Made by a program: the position numbers and the translations under genes. Under the pieces are notes generated by a model. That model was not told the DNA's origin. It ran no database searches and worked only from the letters and a program-made list of their open reading frames with translations. Below, piece by piece: positions 54,927-63,498 of a stretch of 64,000 nt of DNA. Numbering within the stretch: position 1 is the stretch's first letter; every line of letters starts with the position of its first letter. The DNA is from JBBDXS01 sp040902195 (GTDB lineage: Bacteria > Chloroflexota > Dehalococcoidia > DSTF01 > RBG-16-68-14): NCBI GenBank assembly GCA_040902195.1, contig JBBDXS010000017.1:1-64000 (forward strand), given 5' to 3'.

Positions 54927-55403
54927 CTACAACTCATCATTCTTCTGGCGCAGCGCGCGGATGTAGTTGATCTCACCCGCGTGGTACAGGTCGTGCTGGA
55001 TCTTGTTGTTCACGATCCAGCGCGTGTTCGCCTCCGTCCCCCACGGCGCCATCCGCTTCTTCCGCAACTCCTCATCGTCTTCCAGTGCTGCCACGCTTGC
55101 TCGCAGCTGTTCGTGGCCTTCCTTCAGCCATTCGATCATCACGCTCGGGTTCGACTCTTGAGGTATGCCCTGGGGATTGTGCCAGTCCATCGATCGGTCG
55201 CCGAACGCGTGGTTCTCGTAGATCCGCTTCGCATAGCCGACGTGCTGAACGATGTGCAGGATCGATCGCTTGCCGTCCGGCGGGAGCCACTCCCAGTCGT
55301 CGTCCTGCACGTTCTTCAGATTGTTCAACAACGAATGGAACGGGTTGTCCTTGAACGCTTCGTCCATCGCGTACAGCAATTGTTCGATCCCGGCTCTCGT
55401 CAT
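54927..55403 (-). CDS. DinB family protein embedded between sufB and sufD
   Basis: 158 residues. The DinB/YfiT helical bundle is shown by 'SILHIVQHVGYAKRIYENHAFG' and 'WIVNNKIQHDLYHAGEINYIRAL'. His residues in both helices form the expected metal triad. Only 3 bp separate it from sufD. A second DinB-superfamily gene occurs later in the same operon. Such proteins are often thiol-dependent transferases or of unknown function; presence at this site in a suf operon is unusual. Confidence 0.85.
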   Translation of the reverse strand: MTRAGIEQLLYAMDEAFKDNPFHSLLNNLKNVQDDDWEWLPPDGKRSILHIVQHVGYAKRIYENHAFGDRSMDWHNPQGIPQESNPSVMIEWLKEGHEQLRASVAALEDDEELRKKRMAPWGTEANTRWIVNNKIQHDLYHAGEINYIRALRQKNDEL

Positions 55404-55478
55404 ATCGTTAGCGGCGCGGTCTCTGCGGGGCGGCGGTGCGTTGACCCTCGACCCCTGACCTGTGACCGACGGTGGGCG

Positions 55479-56897
55479 CTACCCGACGGATCCTTCCATC
55501 TGGAGCTCGATCAGGCGGTTCAGCTCGACCGCGTACTCCATCGGTAGCTCCTTGACGATCGGCTCGACGAAGCCGTTGACGATCATCTTGGCCGCCTCCG
55601 TCTCATCGAGGCCGCGGCTCATCAGGTAGAAGAGTTGCTCTTCGCCTAGCTTGCTGACCGACGCCTCGTGCCCGATCTCCACGTTCTGCTCATCGATGTT
55701 CATGAGCGGGTACGTGTCGGAGCGCGACTCCGCGTCGAGGATGAGCGCGTCGCAACGCACGGTCGACTTCACGCCGTGCGCGCCCGGGTAGACCTTGAGC
55801 TCGCCGCGATAGCTCGTGCGGCCGCCGTCCTTGCTGACCGACTTCGAGTTGATCACCGACGTGGTGTCCGGCGCGGCGTGGATCACCTTCCCGCCAGCGT
55901 CCTGGTGCTGCCCGCGGCCGGCCATCGCGAGCGAGAGGATCTCGCCGTGCGCGCGCGGCTCCATCAGATAGCAGCTCGGGTACTTCATCGTCAGCTTCGA
56001 TCCGAGGTTGCCGTCGACCCACTCGCCGACGCCCTCGCCGTAGACGGCCATGCGCTTCGTGACGAGGTTGAAGACGTTGTCCGACCAGTTCTGGATCGTC
56101 GTGTAGCGGACACGCGCGCCGCGCTTGACGACGATCTCAACGACTGCGCTGTGAAGCGAGTCGCTCGAGTACGTCGGCGCCGTGCAGCCCTCGACGTAGT
56201 GCAGGTCCGAGCCTTCGTCGGCGATGATCAGCGTCCGCTCGAACTGGCCCATGTTCTCCGTATTGATGCGGAAGTAGGCTTGGAGGGGCATCGGCACCTT
56301 GACGCCCTTCGGGACGTAGATGAAGCTGCCGCCGCTCCAGACCGCGCTGTTCAGCGACGCGAATTTGTTGTCGTTCTGCGGGATGATCGTACCCAGGTAC
56401 TGGCGTACCAGGTCCGGATATTCGCGCACCGCCGTGTCCGTATCGCAGAAGATCACGCCCAGCTTCTGCAAGTCCTCGCGGATGCTGTGATAGACGACCT
56501 CGGAGTCGTACTGCGCCTCGACACCGGAGAGGAACTTCCGCTCCGCTTCGGGGATGCCGAGGCGGTCGAACGTGCGCTTGATCTCGGCCGGCACCTCGTC
56601 CCATGTCTTCCCCTGCTCCGTCACGGGCTTGATGTAGTAGTAGATGTCGTTGAAGTCGAGCTCGTAGTTCTGGATATTGCCGCCCCAGAACCCGGTCGGC
56701 ATCGGGCGCGCTTCCCAGTGACGGTACGACTTCACGCGGAAGTCGAGCATCCACTCCGGCTCGCTCTTGTAGGCCGAGATCTGCCGTACGACGGCCTCGC
56801 TCAGCCCCTTCTCGCTCGGGACCTTCGACTTGAACTCGGGGTCATTCCAGCCGTACTTATAGCTGCTGCGCTCGCGAAGTGCGTCTTTGGTCGTCAT
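55479..56897 (-). CDS. sufB: Fe-S cluster assembly protein SufB
   Basis: 472 residues. 'RSSYKYGWNDPEFKSKVPSEKGL' at the start, 'SAVWSGGSFIYVPKGVKVPMPLQAYFRIN' in the middle, and the catalytic-type 'HYVEGCTAPTYSSDSLHSAVVEI' and 'ELKVYPGAHGVKSTVRCDALILD' regions; it ends 'EQLFYLMSRGLDETEAAKMIVNGF'. It is the main cluster-building scaffold. Its start overlaps the sufC stop by 4 bp. Confidence 0.96.
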   Translation of the reverse strand: MTTKDALRERSSYKYGWNDPEFKSKVPSEKGLSEAVVRQISAYKSEPEWMLDFRVKSYRHWEARPMPTGFWGGNIQNYELDFNDIYYYIKPVTEQGKTWDEVPAEIKRTFDRLGIPEAERKFLSGVEAQYDSEVVYHSIREDLQKLGVIFCDTDTAVREYPDLVRQYLGTIIPQNDNKFASLNSAVWSGGSFIYVPKGVKVPMPLQAYFRINTENMGQFERTLIIADEGSDLHYVEGCTAPTYSSDSLHSAVVEIVVKRGARVRYTTIQNWSDNVFNLVTKRMAVYGEGVGEWVDGNLGSKLTMKYPSCYLMEPRAHGEILSLAMAGRGQHQDAGGKVIHAAPDTTSVINSKSVSKDGGRTSYRGELKVYPGAHGVKSTVRCDALILDAESRSDTYPLMNIDEQNVEIGHEASVSKLGEEQLFYLMSRGLDETEAAKMIVNGFVEPIVKELPMEYAVELNRLIELQMEGSVG

Positions 56898-57697
56898 GAC
56901 GTTCCCCCATCAGCGCCCGCTGTCGCGGGCGCGAACTCTTTTGTAATCCAATCGTACCCTTGCTTCTCCAGCTCCTTCGCCAGCTCCGGCCCGCCCGTCT
57001 TCACGACGCGACCCGCGTAGAACACGTGGACAACGTCAGGCTGGATGTAGTCCAGAATGCGCTGGTAGTGCGTAATCAGCAGCACACCAAGGTGGTCTCC
57101 GCGCAGCGCGTTGATGCCCTCCGCGACCGTCCGCAGCGCGTCGATGTCGAGGCCCGAGTCCGTCTCGTCGAGGATGGCCATCTCGGGACGGAGCAGCGCC
57201 ATCTGGAGCACCTCGGCGCGCTTCTTCTCGCCGCCTGAGAAGCCTTCGTTGACGTAGCGCCGCACAAACGACTGATCGACCTTGAGCAGGTCCAGCGTCT
57301 CGTCGAGCACCTTGCGGAACTCGCGTACCGGCACGTCCTCGCCGCGACGCGCCTTCAGCGACGCGCGCAGAAAGTTGCCCATCACAACGCCGGGAATGCC
57401 GATCGGGTACTGAAACGCCAGGAACAGCCCGGCGCGCGCGCGCTGGTCGGGCGTCATCTTGACGATGTCCTCGCCCTTGAAGAGGATCCTTCCCGCGGTC
57501 ACGGCGTACTTCGGATGGCCCATGATCGCGTTCGCGAGCGTGCTCTTGCCGGAGCCGTTGGGTCCCATCAGCGCGTGCACTTCGCCGCTGTTCACGACGA
57601 GGTCGACGCCGCGCAGGATCTCTTTCCCCTCGACGCTGACGTGCAACCCTTCGATCGCGAAGACCGGCGTCTTGCCCCTTCCGTTCTTTGTCGCCAT
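56894..57697 (-). CDS. sufC: Fe-S cluster assembly ATPase SufC
   Basis: 267 residues. Walker A 'GPNGSGKSTLAN', signature 'FSGGEKKRAEVLQM', Walker B 'MAILDETDSGLDIDAL' and H-loop 'ITHYQRIL'. The Glu-Thr-Asp wording after Walker B is specific to SufC. It drives conformational change in SufBC2D. It is the first structural gene, 8 bp after sufR. The Lys/Gly-rich N-terminus (first 10 residues) is an extension. Confidence 0.96.
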   Translation of the reverse strand: MATKNGRGKTPVFAIEGLHVSVEGKEILRGVDLVVNSGEVHALMGPNGSGKSTLANAIMGHPKYAVTAGRILFKGEDIVKMTPDQRARAGLFLAFQYPIGIPGVVMGNFLRASLKARRGEDVPVREFRKVLDETLDLLKVDQSFVRRYVNEGFSGGEKKRAEVLQMALLRPEMAILDETDSGLDIDALRTVAEGINALRGDHLGVLLITHYQRILDYIQPDVVHVFYAGRVVKTGGPELAKELEKQGYDWITKEFAPATAGADGGTS

Positions 57698-57705
57698 GTT
57701 CGCTC

Positions 57706-58371
57706 CTATTCCGATCGCTCAGCCGGCGTCTTCTCGACGGCGGCGATGGCGTATTCACAGGTAGAATGCCCGTCGACGATGCGGCTCACTTGCCGCACCG
57801 GCGCCGCCACCAGCAGCTCGATTACACGCCGGTCCAATTCGCACGGGCCGTGCGTGGTGAGCGCGGTCTGGCGGTACGGGCAGGCAGAGTTCGTGACGCG
57901 GAACATCCCCGCGTCCTTCGTCCACGCGTCAACGATGCCCTCGCGCCGGAGCGCGGCGCTCGTCTGCGCGACGCGGGCCTCCAGCGTCTCGCCAGGAACC
58001 TCGGCCTTATGCTCCAGTGCCACCTGCTCGGCTGCGCCACGGAATGCCGATTGCAGCACCTGCGCCCCGTCTCGCCCACGCACCTGGCTTTCGTCCAGCG
58101 AGCGCAGACCCTTGTAGAGACGCGAGAGCAGCCTGGAGTAGCCGCCCGGCGTCCGTTCCTCGGCCTGCGCCGTCGCGAAGTACACGAAGGCGGGCCTGCC
58201 CACGCCGTGCCGCTCGACCGTCACGTCAACGAGGCCTTCCGCTCGCAGGTGATCGAGGTGGCGTCGCACAGACGCCTGCCCTACGCCGAGGTTCTCGGCC
58301 AGGGCAGCGACTGGAGTGCGGCCGCGAGTCTGCAGGAGGTGGAGGACCTGGTCTCTCGTGCTTTCTATCAC
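57706..58371 (-). CDS. sufR: SufR-type Fe-S-sensing transcriptional repressor
   Basis: 221 residues from GTG 58371, chosen because the upstream promoter places the transcript start at that codon. An N-terminal ArsR/DeoR-like winged helix ('TRGRTPVAALAENLGVGQASVRRHLDHLRAEGLVDV') is followed by a sensor domain. Cys residues in 'NSACPYRQTALTTHGPCELDRR' and 'GHSTCEYAI' are placed as the Fe-S ligands of SufR. It is expected to repress suf when cluster supply is adequate. It heads the operon. Confidence 0.9.
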   Translation of the reverse strand: MIESTRDQVLHLLQTRGRTPVAALAENLGVGQASVRRHLDHLRAEGLVDVTVERHGVGRPAFVYFATAQAEERTPGGYSRLLSRLYKGLRSLDESQVRGRDGAQVLQSAFRGAAEQVALEHKAEVPGETLEARVAQTSAALRREGIVDAWTKDAGMFRVTNSACPYRQTALTTHGPCELDRRVIELLVAAPVRQVSRIVDGHSTCEYAIAAVEKTPAERSE

Positions 58372-58377
58372 GATTCT

Positions 58378-58406
58378 AGGATAGCGCACGAGGCGGGATT
58401 AGTCAA
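58378..58406 (-). promoter_or_regulatory. suf operon promoter giving a leaderless sufR transcript
   Basis: On the minus strand, TTGACT (58406-58401) and TATCCT (58383-58378) are 17 bp apart, followed by six bases and then the GTG start. Transcription would begin at or one base before the start codon. Flanking A+T-rich DNA (58400-58440) probably holds the SufR operator. Confidence 0.65.
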
Positions 58407-58490
58407 TAAATATGGACTTTAAATGACCTTTTGTGTATAAACCTGCATCTTAGGAGCGGCTTCGACTCTGGCACAACGAAGGAAGGTCCG

Positions 58491-59303
58491 CTAGCCGCCA
58501 GCCCGAATCGCGTTCACCCGATCGAGTAGCGCCGGCAGCGCTTCGCCGGAGGGCGCGCGCAGGACGGCGGCGCAGACGTCCGAGTACGGGGTGGCCTGCG
58601 GGTTGATCTCGATCAGGCGGCCGCCGTGCCGGTAGACGATCGCCGGGTACTCCGCCGCCGGGTAGACGACCGCCGACGTGCCGATCAGCAGGACCGCGTC
58701 GGCGAGCTGCGCCTGGCGGCTGCACTCCTCAAGCGCGTCCTGGGGGATCGGCTCGCCGAACATGACGGTGTCGCCCTTAACGAGGCCTCCGCAGTCCGGG
58801 CAGCGCGGCGGCACCTCCCCGGAGCGAAAGTCCTCGCGCGGCCAGCGGCGGGTGCACTCGATGCAGCGCTGCTTCGTGCGATTGCCGTGGATCTCCGTGA
58901 TACGGGTCGAGCCGGCGAGCTGGTGCAGGTTATCGATGTTCTGGGTAATGACGTGCTGTAGGATGCCCTCGCGCTCCATGTCCGCGAGCGCCATGTGCCC
59001 CGCGTTCGGCCGGGCGGCTTCGATCGCCGCGGAGAACTCACCCATCTTCTCCTGCTCCGCGAGGCGGTCGGCCCACCACCGCGCCGGGTCCTCGAGGAAG
59101 CGCTGGTAGCCGTCCATCGGCGGCTCTCCGTGCTTGTCCCAGAGGCCGTCACCGCCGCGGAACGTCGGTATGCCGGACTCCTTCGACATGCCCGCGCCGA
59201 CGAGCGCGATGACGTAGGACGCCTCCGCGACGATGCGCGCGGCGGTATCGAGCTGCGTGTCGAGGCCGGCCTCGTTCCCTTCGCTTCGCTCGAGGGCAGG
59301 CAT
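58491..59303 (-). CDS. NAD-dependent protein deacylase of the Sir2 family
   Basis: 270 residues from ATG 59303. 'VIALVGAGMSKESGIPTFRG' for NAD, 'TQNIDNLHQLAGS', catalytic His in 'ITEIHGN', zinc knuckles 'CIECTRR' and 'PRCPDCGG', and 'LLIGTSAVVYPAAEYP'. The first 10 residues ('MPALERSEGN') are encoded by a dispersed repeat that also supplies the start codon, so the native start may lie further in. No neighbouring acetyltransferase or acyl-CoA synthetase is seen. Confidence 0.9.
   Translation of the reverse strand: MPALERSEGNEAGLDTQLDTAARIVAEASYVIALVGAGMSKESGIPTFRGGDGLWDKHGEPPMDGYQRFLEDPARWWADRLAEQEKMGEFSAAIEAARPNAGHMALADMEREGILQHVITQNIDNLHQLAGSTRITEIHGNRTKQRCIECTRRWPREDFRSGEVPPRCPDCGGLVKGDTVMFGEPIPQDALEECSRQAQLADAVLLIGTSAVVYPAAEYPAIVYRHGGRLIEINPQATPYSDVCAAVLRAPSGEALPALLDRVNAIRAGG
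59274..59302 (-). repeat. Dispersed 29-bp element at the sir2 start codon
   Basis: A perfect 29-bp match, inverted, to 24074-24102. It covers the TG of the sir2 ATG and the following nine codons. Its core CCCTTCGCTTCGCTCGAGGG (+ strand) is related to the element inside murT. Confidence 0.85.
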
Positions 59304-59466
59304 GGCGGAACGATCATAGCAAAAACGCGTCGCGCGCCTTCGTAGGTTAGGCTGGGAACGCAGACAGCCAACGACACAGGGGGTGCCAGCCGAGCAGAAT
59401 TGCCCGGTGTCGAATGCGCTGCGGGGAGCCTGGAGATCCCGCTGCAAGCGGAGCTGGCGTAGAACG

Positions 59467-60765
59467 TCAGGGGCAGTGATGCCCAAATTGGAAGGCAACG
59501 CCGAAAATATCGGCAAAGAGATCGATCGTGCCGTTCGGCGGGCCCATGTCCCAAACATCCGCGCCCAGCGGGGGAGAGGTGCGGTCGTAGTCGATGTGAT
59601 ACCCGGCCTCATCGGCGGGCGGTGTGAGCGCCGCCGCGATGCGTTCCTCCTCCGTCTCGGGTACTGTCCCAGTCGAGCCGTAGCGCTGCGCAACCGCAAA
59701 GATGTCGCCGAAGAGATCTGTGGTGCCATTCCTCTCCCAGCCAGCGGGGTTCGATAAGGGGTGCGTCCACACGTCGTAGATGTCCCAGAAATGGTCTACG
59801 TCGCGATTACCGCCTAGCTCTGGGTTCGTTCCGAGCTCGCGCTGGTTTGTACAGCCGTCGCCGTCCGTGTCGAGAGTCGAGTCCGGGCCGTAACAGTGAA
59901 TGTCGATCGTGTCCGCGACCGGGATAGGGCTACCGGGATCGACTTCCGGAACAAGCATGGTAGCCGAGGTCGCTGCGGGCACTATTTCGCCGGTGTCCAA
60001 CAGCACGAGTGCGCCGAGCCGATTGTCGTCCGTATACGCCGGCATGCTGAGCGTAAAGTAATCGTCAACGTTGGAGCAGTTCATGGTCAGCTCCAGTAGC
60101 GTCCCTTCAAACGTGCTCACCGGCGGCATGATATAGAACGTTGATGCTCCTAAGGTGATGAGGCCTTCGTTCCCCGTTGGGAAGGCAGGAGCACGAACCC
60201 CGACTCCAACGTCAGGCCACACAAACTCATCTAGGGTGGCCGGCGGCTTATAGATCAACGGGCCGTACGCGATCTGGGACTGCAACGAGACGTAGCCCTG
60301 CGTCGGCGCGTCGTCGATGTCGACGTGCAGTGTAAACGACGTGCCACTGGCAAAGACGCAATAGTCAGGGTCACTCTGGCCACTGCATGCGCCGCTGCCC
60401 GCGGCCGAAAACGTCATCGTAGGGGACGGCGGGTTCTCGAGCGGCGGCGTGCCGCCGTCAGGCTCTGCGGGCGTGTCCTGGCAGGCCGTGACGTCTCCGA
60501 AGTCGTAGAGGGGCTGAAACACATCTTGGAATAGACCAATGATGCCGTCGCTGTCCATATCGACCGCTGAAGGCGCGGGCGGGACATCCTGGCCGAAGTA
60601 GGTCTGGGAGATGAAGTGATCACGCATCGTGACTGTGCCATCGCCATCGATGTCTGTACAGGGCATGGCGTGCGTTGCAATCACGGCGTCGCGTGGCGCA
60701 GACAAGAGCACAGCCGCGAACATGAGCAAGAGTGCCAGAGCCAGGAGAGGAAGCTTCATCGCCAC
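59467..60765 (-). CDS. Secreted protein with dockerin/EF-hand-like Ca-binding repeats
   Basis: 432 residues. A signal peptide (to about residue 33) is followed by a dockerin-like pair ('DIDGDGTVTMRDHFISQTYFG', 'DMDSDGIIGLFQDVF'). Next comes a cohesin- or Ig-like beta domain (about 110-285), a thrombospondin-3-like 'DTDGDGCTNQRELGTNP', and finally two copies of a 'GTTDLFGDIFAVAQRYG'/'GTIDLFADIFGVAFQFGHHCP' motif. The last motif recurs, in my experience, at the ends of secreted Chloroflexota proteins and may act as a sorting or docking tag (inference). No enzymatic domain. Confidence 0.8.
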   Translation of the reverse strand: MAMKLPLLALALLLMFAAVLLSAPRDAVIATHAMPCTDIDGDGTVTMRDHFISQTYFGQDVPPAPSAVDMDSDGIIGLFQDVFQPLYDFGDVTACQDTPAEPDGGTPPLENPPSPTMTFSAAGSGACSGQSDPDYCVFASGTSFTLHVDIDDAPTQGYVSLQSQIAYGPLIYKPPATLDEFVWPDVGVGVRAPAFPTGNEGLITLGASTFYIMPPVSTFEGTLLELTMNCSNVDDYFTLSMPAYTDDNRLGALVLLDTGEIVPAATSATMLVPEVDPGSPIPVADTIDIHCYGPDSTLDTDGDGCTNQRELGTNPELGGNRDVDHFWDIYDVWTHPLSNPAGWERNGTTDLFGDIFAVAQRYGSTGTVPETEEERIAAALTPPADEAGYHIDYDRTSPPLGADVWDMGPPNGTIDLFADIFGVAFQFGHHCP

Positions 60766-60907
60766 CGATCTCTCCTCAGTGAGACAACCGGCCTAGGTTA
60801 CCGCCACGAGAGAGGCCCGTCAAGTCTGAACCTAACTCTGCTCGCTTCTTACTGCGCCTCCCGGACGCGCCGTTCGTGCACGCCCGGGAGGCGCCGCTCG
60901 ATCTCGC

Positions 60908-61801
60908 TCACGATGGCTGCCCGCCTTCCGGCACGGGCTCCTCCATGCGCTGCCTGAGCGCCTGCTCGACACGCCGCCGCGCGAGCAGCCCGCGTCCCGG
61001 CGCGAAGACCAGCGCTGCGGCGAAGAGCGACGACGCGACGAGGACGATCGCCCCGCCCGTCGCCACGTCGGCGTAATACGACACGTACAGGCCGATGACG
61101 GACGATGAGACGGCCAGCGCAATGGCGATGAAGATGATGTGGTGCATGCGCCGCGCCAGCAGGCTCGCCGTGGCCGCCGGCGTAACCAGCATCGCGATTA
61201 CGAGGACGATGCCGACGACCTGCAGCGCGACGACCGTCGACAGCGCCACCAGTGCCATCAGCCCGTACTCCATCGCGCGCGTCGGCACGCCCGCCGCTTC
61301 GGCCACGGTCGCGTCGTACGCCGTGAAGAGCAGCTCCTTATAGAACAGCGTGATGACCGCGACGACGAACGCGCCGATGCCGGTCATCAGCCAGAGATCA
61401 TTCCAGCTCACGCCCAGCACGTTGCCGAACACGTAGCTGAACAGATCGACCGTGTAGTTGTCGCGCCGGCTGACGATGACGATGCCCAGGGCGAATGCGC
61501 CGACGAACAGCACGCCGATCGCGGTATCGAACCGTAAGCGGCCGCGCTGCGAGATGAAGGCGATGCCCAGCGCGGTCACGACCGCCGCGACGACGGCGCC
61601 CAGGTAGATCGACACGCCGAGCGCGAACGCCCCCGCCACGCCCGCGAACGACGCGTGCGCAAGCGCGTCGCCGACGAAGGCCATCCCCCGCACGACGACG
61701 AACGAGCCGACGACGGCGCTCACGATACCGACGACTGCGACGGCCAGCAGCGCGCGCTGCATGAACTCGTACTGCAACGGATCGGTGAGCCAATCAACCA
61801 T
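60908..61801 (-). CDS. znuB: Zinc/manganese ABC transporter permease
   Basis: 297 residues from ATG 61801, overlapping the ATPase gene by 8 bp. Eight to nine helices of the ABC-3 family. 'VVGSFVVVRGMAFVGDALAHASFAGVAGAF' and the EAA-like 'EYGLMALVALSTVVALQVVGIVLVIAMLVTPAATASLL' are characteristic. The C-terminus is extended and basic ('RRRVEQALRQRMEEPVPE'). It forms the importer with the two upstream genes. Confidence 0.92.
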   Translation of the reverse strand: MVDWLTDPLQYEFMQRALLAVAVVGIVSAVVGSFVVVRGMAFVGDALAHASFAGVAGAFALGVSIYLGAVVAAVVTALGIAFISQRGRLRFDTAIGVLFVGAFALGIVIVSRRDNYTVDLFSYVFGNVLGVSWNDLWLMTGIGAFVVAVITLFYKELLFTAYDATVAEAAGVPTRAMEYGLMALVALSTVVALQVVGIVLVIAMLVTPAATASLLARRMHHIIFIAIALAVSSSVIGLYVSYYADVATGGAIVLVASSLFAAALVFAPGRGLLARRRVEQALRQRMEEPVPEGGQPS

Positions 61802-62567
61802 GGCCGTGGTGCCCCACATAGACGCCACCTTCGGCAGGGAGCAGCAGCAGGTGCTCCGCGAAGGCCTCGCTCAGGTTTTCGGTGTTCAGCACCTCCGCCG
61901 TCGCGCCGAACGCGATGAGGCGCTTGTTGATCAGCAGCGTGTAGTCGAAGCAGGCGGCGATGCACGAAAGGTCGTGCGTCGCGACGAGCAGCGTCTTACC
62001 CAGGTCGCGGAGGCGCTCGAACAGCGACAGCAGCTCGTGCTCCGTCGTCGCATCGAGGCCGCCCATCGGCTCATCGAGAAGCAGGAGGTCGGCCTCCTGC
62101 GCGAGCGCGCGCGCGATCAGCATCCGCCGCTGCTGCCCGCCCGAGAGCTCCCCGATCTGACGTCTCGCGAGCGGCTCGAGACCGACCTGGCGCAGCGCTG
62201 TCGCGACCGCGTCGCGGTCGGCGGCCGAAGGCCGGCGCAGGAGGCCGATGCGACCGTAACGCCCCATCATCACGACGTCCGCGACGGTGGCCGGGAACCC
62301 CCAGTCGACCAGCTCCGCTTGTGGCGCGTACCCAAGACGCGCGCGATGGCCGTCGAGCTTTTCGCCGCACACCTCGATGCGCCCGCGCCAGGGACGCACG
62401 AGACCGAGCACCGCCTTCAGTAGCGTCGATTTGCCGGAGCCGTTCGGCCCGGCGAGCCCGGCGAGCGAACCCGCCGGCAGATCGAACGAGATCGCCTCGA
62501 TCGCCGGGCGGCCGTCGTAGCCGGCCCAGACGTCCTGCACGGAGAGCGCCGGCGCGCTACCCGCCAC
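61794..62567 (-). CDS. znuC: Zinc/manganese ABC transporter ATP-binding protein
   Basis: 257 residues. Walker A 'GPNGSGKSTLL', signature 'ELSGGQQRRMLIARAL', Walker B 'LLLLDEPMGGLD', H-loop 'VATHDL'. 'GYAPQAELVDWGFPATVADVVMMGRYGR' is typical of the metal-specific (MntB/ZnuC) group. It overlaps the end of znuA by 11 bp. Confidence 0.94.
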   Translation of the reverse strand: MAGSAPALSVQDVWAGYDGRPAIEAISFDLPAGSLAGLAGPNGSGKSTLLKAVLGLVRPWRGRIEVCGEKLDGHRARLGYAPQAELVDWGFPATVADVVMMGRYGRIGLLRRPSAADRDAVATALRQVGLEPLARRQIGELSGGQQRRMLIARALAQEADLLLLDEPMGGLDATTEHELLSLFERLRDLGKTLLVATHDLSCIAACFDYTLLINKRLIAFGATAEVLNTENLSEAFAEHLLLLPAEGGVYVGHHGHG

Positions 62568-63498
62568 CGAGCCCCTCCTGCAGTTGCCGGATGTCGTACT
62601 CGATCAGGCTGAAATACGAGTCGACGCCGTCCGCGTACGCGTCGCTCAGCAGATCGAGCACGCGCACGCCCGCCTCGCCCGCGGCCCGCTCGAGGATCTC
62701 CGCATTGAATTGCGGCTCCTTGAAGACGGCGGGCACGCCCTGGGACACGATCGTATCGGTGAGGTCCGCGACATCTTGCGCGCTCGGCTCCTGGCCGGGC
62801 GATGGCACGACGACGCCGGCGATCTCGAGTCCGTAGCGTTTCGCGAGATACGGATACGCGTCGTGGAATGTGACGAGCTTGCGGCGCTCTTGCGGGATCG
62901 CCAGCACGGCTGCCTCCATCTCGCGGTCGAGATCGCCCAAACGCTCGAGGTACGCGTGCGCGTTCGCTTCGTACGTCGCGCGGCCTGCGGGATCGATCGC
63001 GATCAACTCGTCCCGAATGCGCTCGACATACTGGGCCCCGAGACGAACATCGAGCCAGAGATGGGGATTGCTACCCTCCGGGGCCTCTTCGCCTTCCTCG
63101 GGCGTGTACTCCTCGTCGTCCTGGATCACGGGGAGGCCATCGGACAGCCTGATCACCGGACCTCCGGCATTGTTGGTGATCACGTCCTCGATGCCAGCCT
63201 CCAGACCGAGGCCGTTGATGAAGACGATGTCGGCGTCCGCGACGTCCGCGACGCGGCTGGGCGCCAGCTCGAACGTGTGCGGGTCGGCGCCGGACGGCAG
63301 CAGCGCGTCAACGTCGACACGCTCGGCCCCCACGTTCCGCACCATGTCGGCGAAGATCTCGAGGCTGGTAACGACGCGCGGCCCACCGTCCGAGCCGCCA
63401 CCGTCACTCCCATCATCGCTGCAGGCCGCCAGAAGCAACGCCAGCGCGACCGCGCTGATACTTAGTATCAGCGCCGCCCAAGAAAAGAGACGCTTCAT
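62557..63498 (-). CDS. znuA: Zinc/manganese ABC transporter substrate-binding lipoprotein
   Basis: 313 residues. Lipobox 'ALLLAACSDD' (Cys26). The cluster A-I fold has metal-ligand His in 'GADPHTFEL', 'SNPHLWLD' and 'TFHDAYPY', and a final acidic ligand in 'DLLSDAYADG'. An acidic loop ('QDDEEYTPEEGEEAPEG') before the second His replaces the usual His-rich loop of ZnuA. Zinc is favoured by the adjacent Zur-like gene, but Mn cannot be excluded. A palindromic operator lies inside its signal-peptide codons. Confidence 0.92.
   Translation of the reverse strand: MKRLFSWAALILSISAVALALLLAACSDDGSDGGGSDGGPRVVTSLEIFADMVRNVGAERVDVDALLPSGADPHTFELAPSRVADVADADIVFINGLGLEAGIEDVITNNAGGPVIRLSDGLPVIQDDEEYTPEEGEEAPEGSNPHLWLDVRLGAQYVERIRDELIAIDPAGRATYEANAHAYLERLGDLDREMEAAVLAIPQERRKLVTFHDAYPYLAKRYGLEIAGVVVPSPGQEPSAQDVADLTDTIVSQGVPAVFKEPQFNAEILERAAGEAGVRVLDLLSDAYADGVDSYFSLIEYDIRQLQEGLGGG
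63456..63470. promoter_or_regulatory. Perfect 7-1-7 Fur/Zur-type box inside the znuA signal-peptide region
   Basis: TGATACT-T-AGTATCA is a perfect 7-1-7 dyad of the kind bound by Fur-family repressors. It is related to the imperfect box at 63929-63943 at the zur start. It could act as a second operator or transcriptional roadblock. Confidence 0.75.

Noticed and set aside
59304..59729. Upstream extension of sir2 to 59729
   Set aside because: Arg/Ser-rich, no family similarity, and it would overlap the 3' end of the dockerin-like gene on the same strand.
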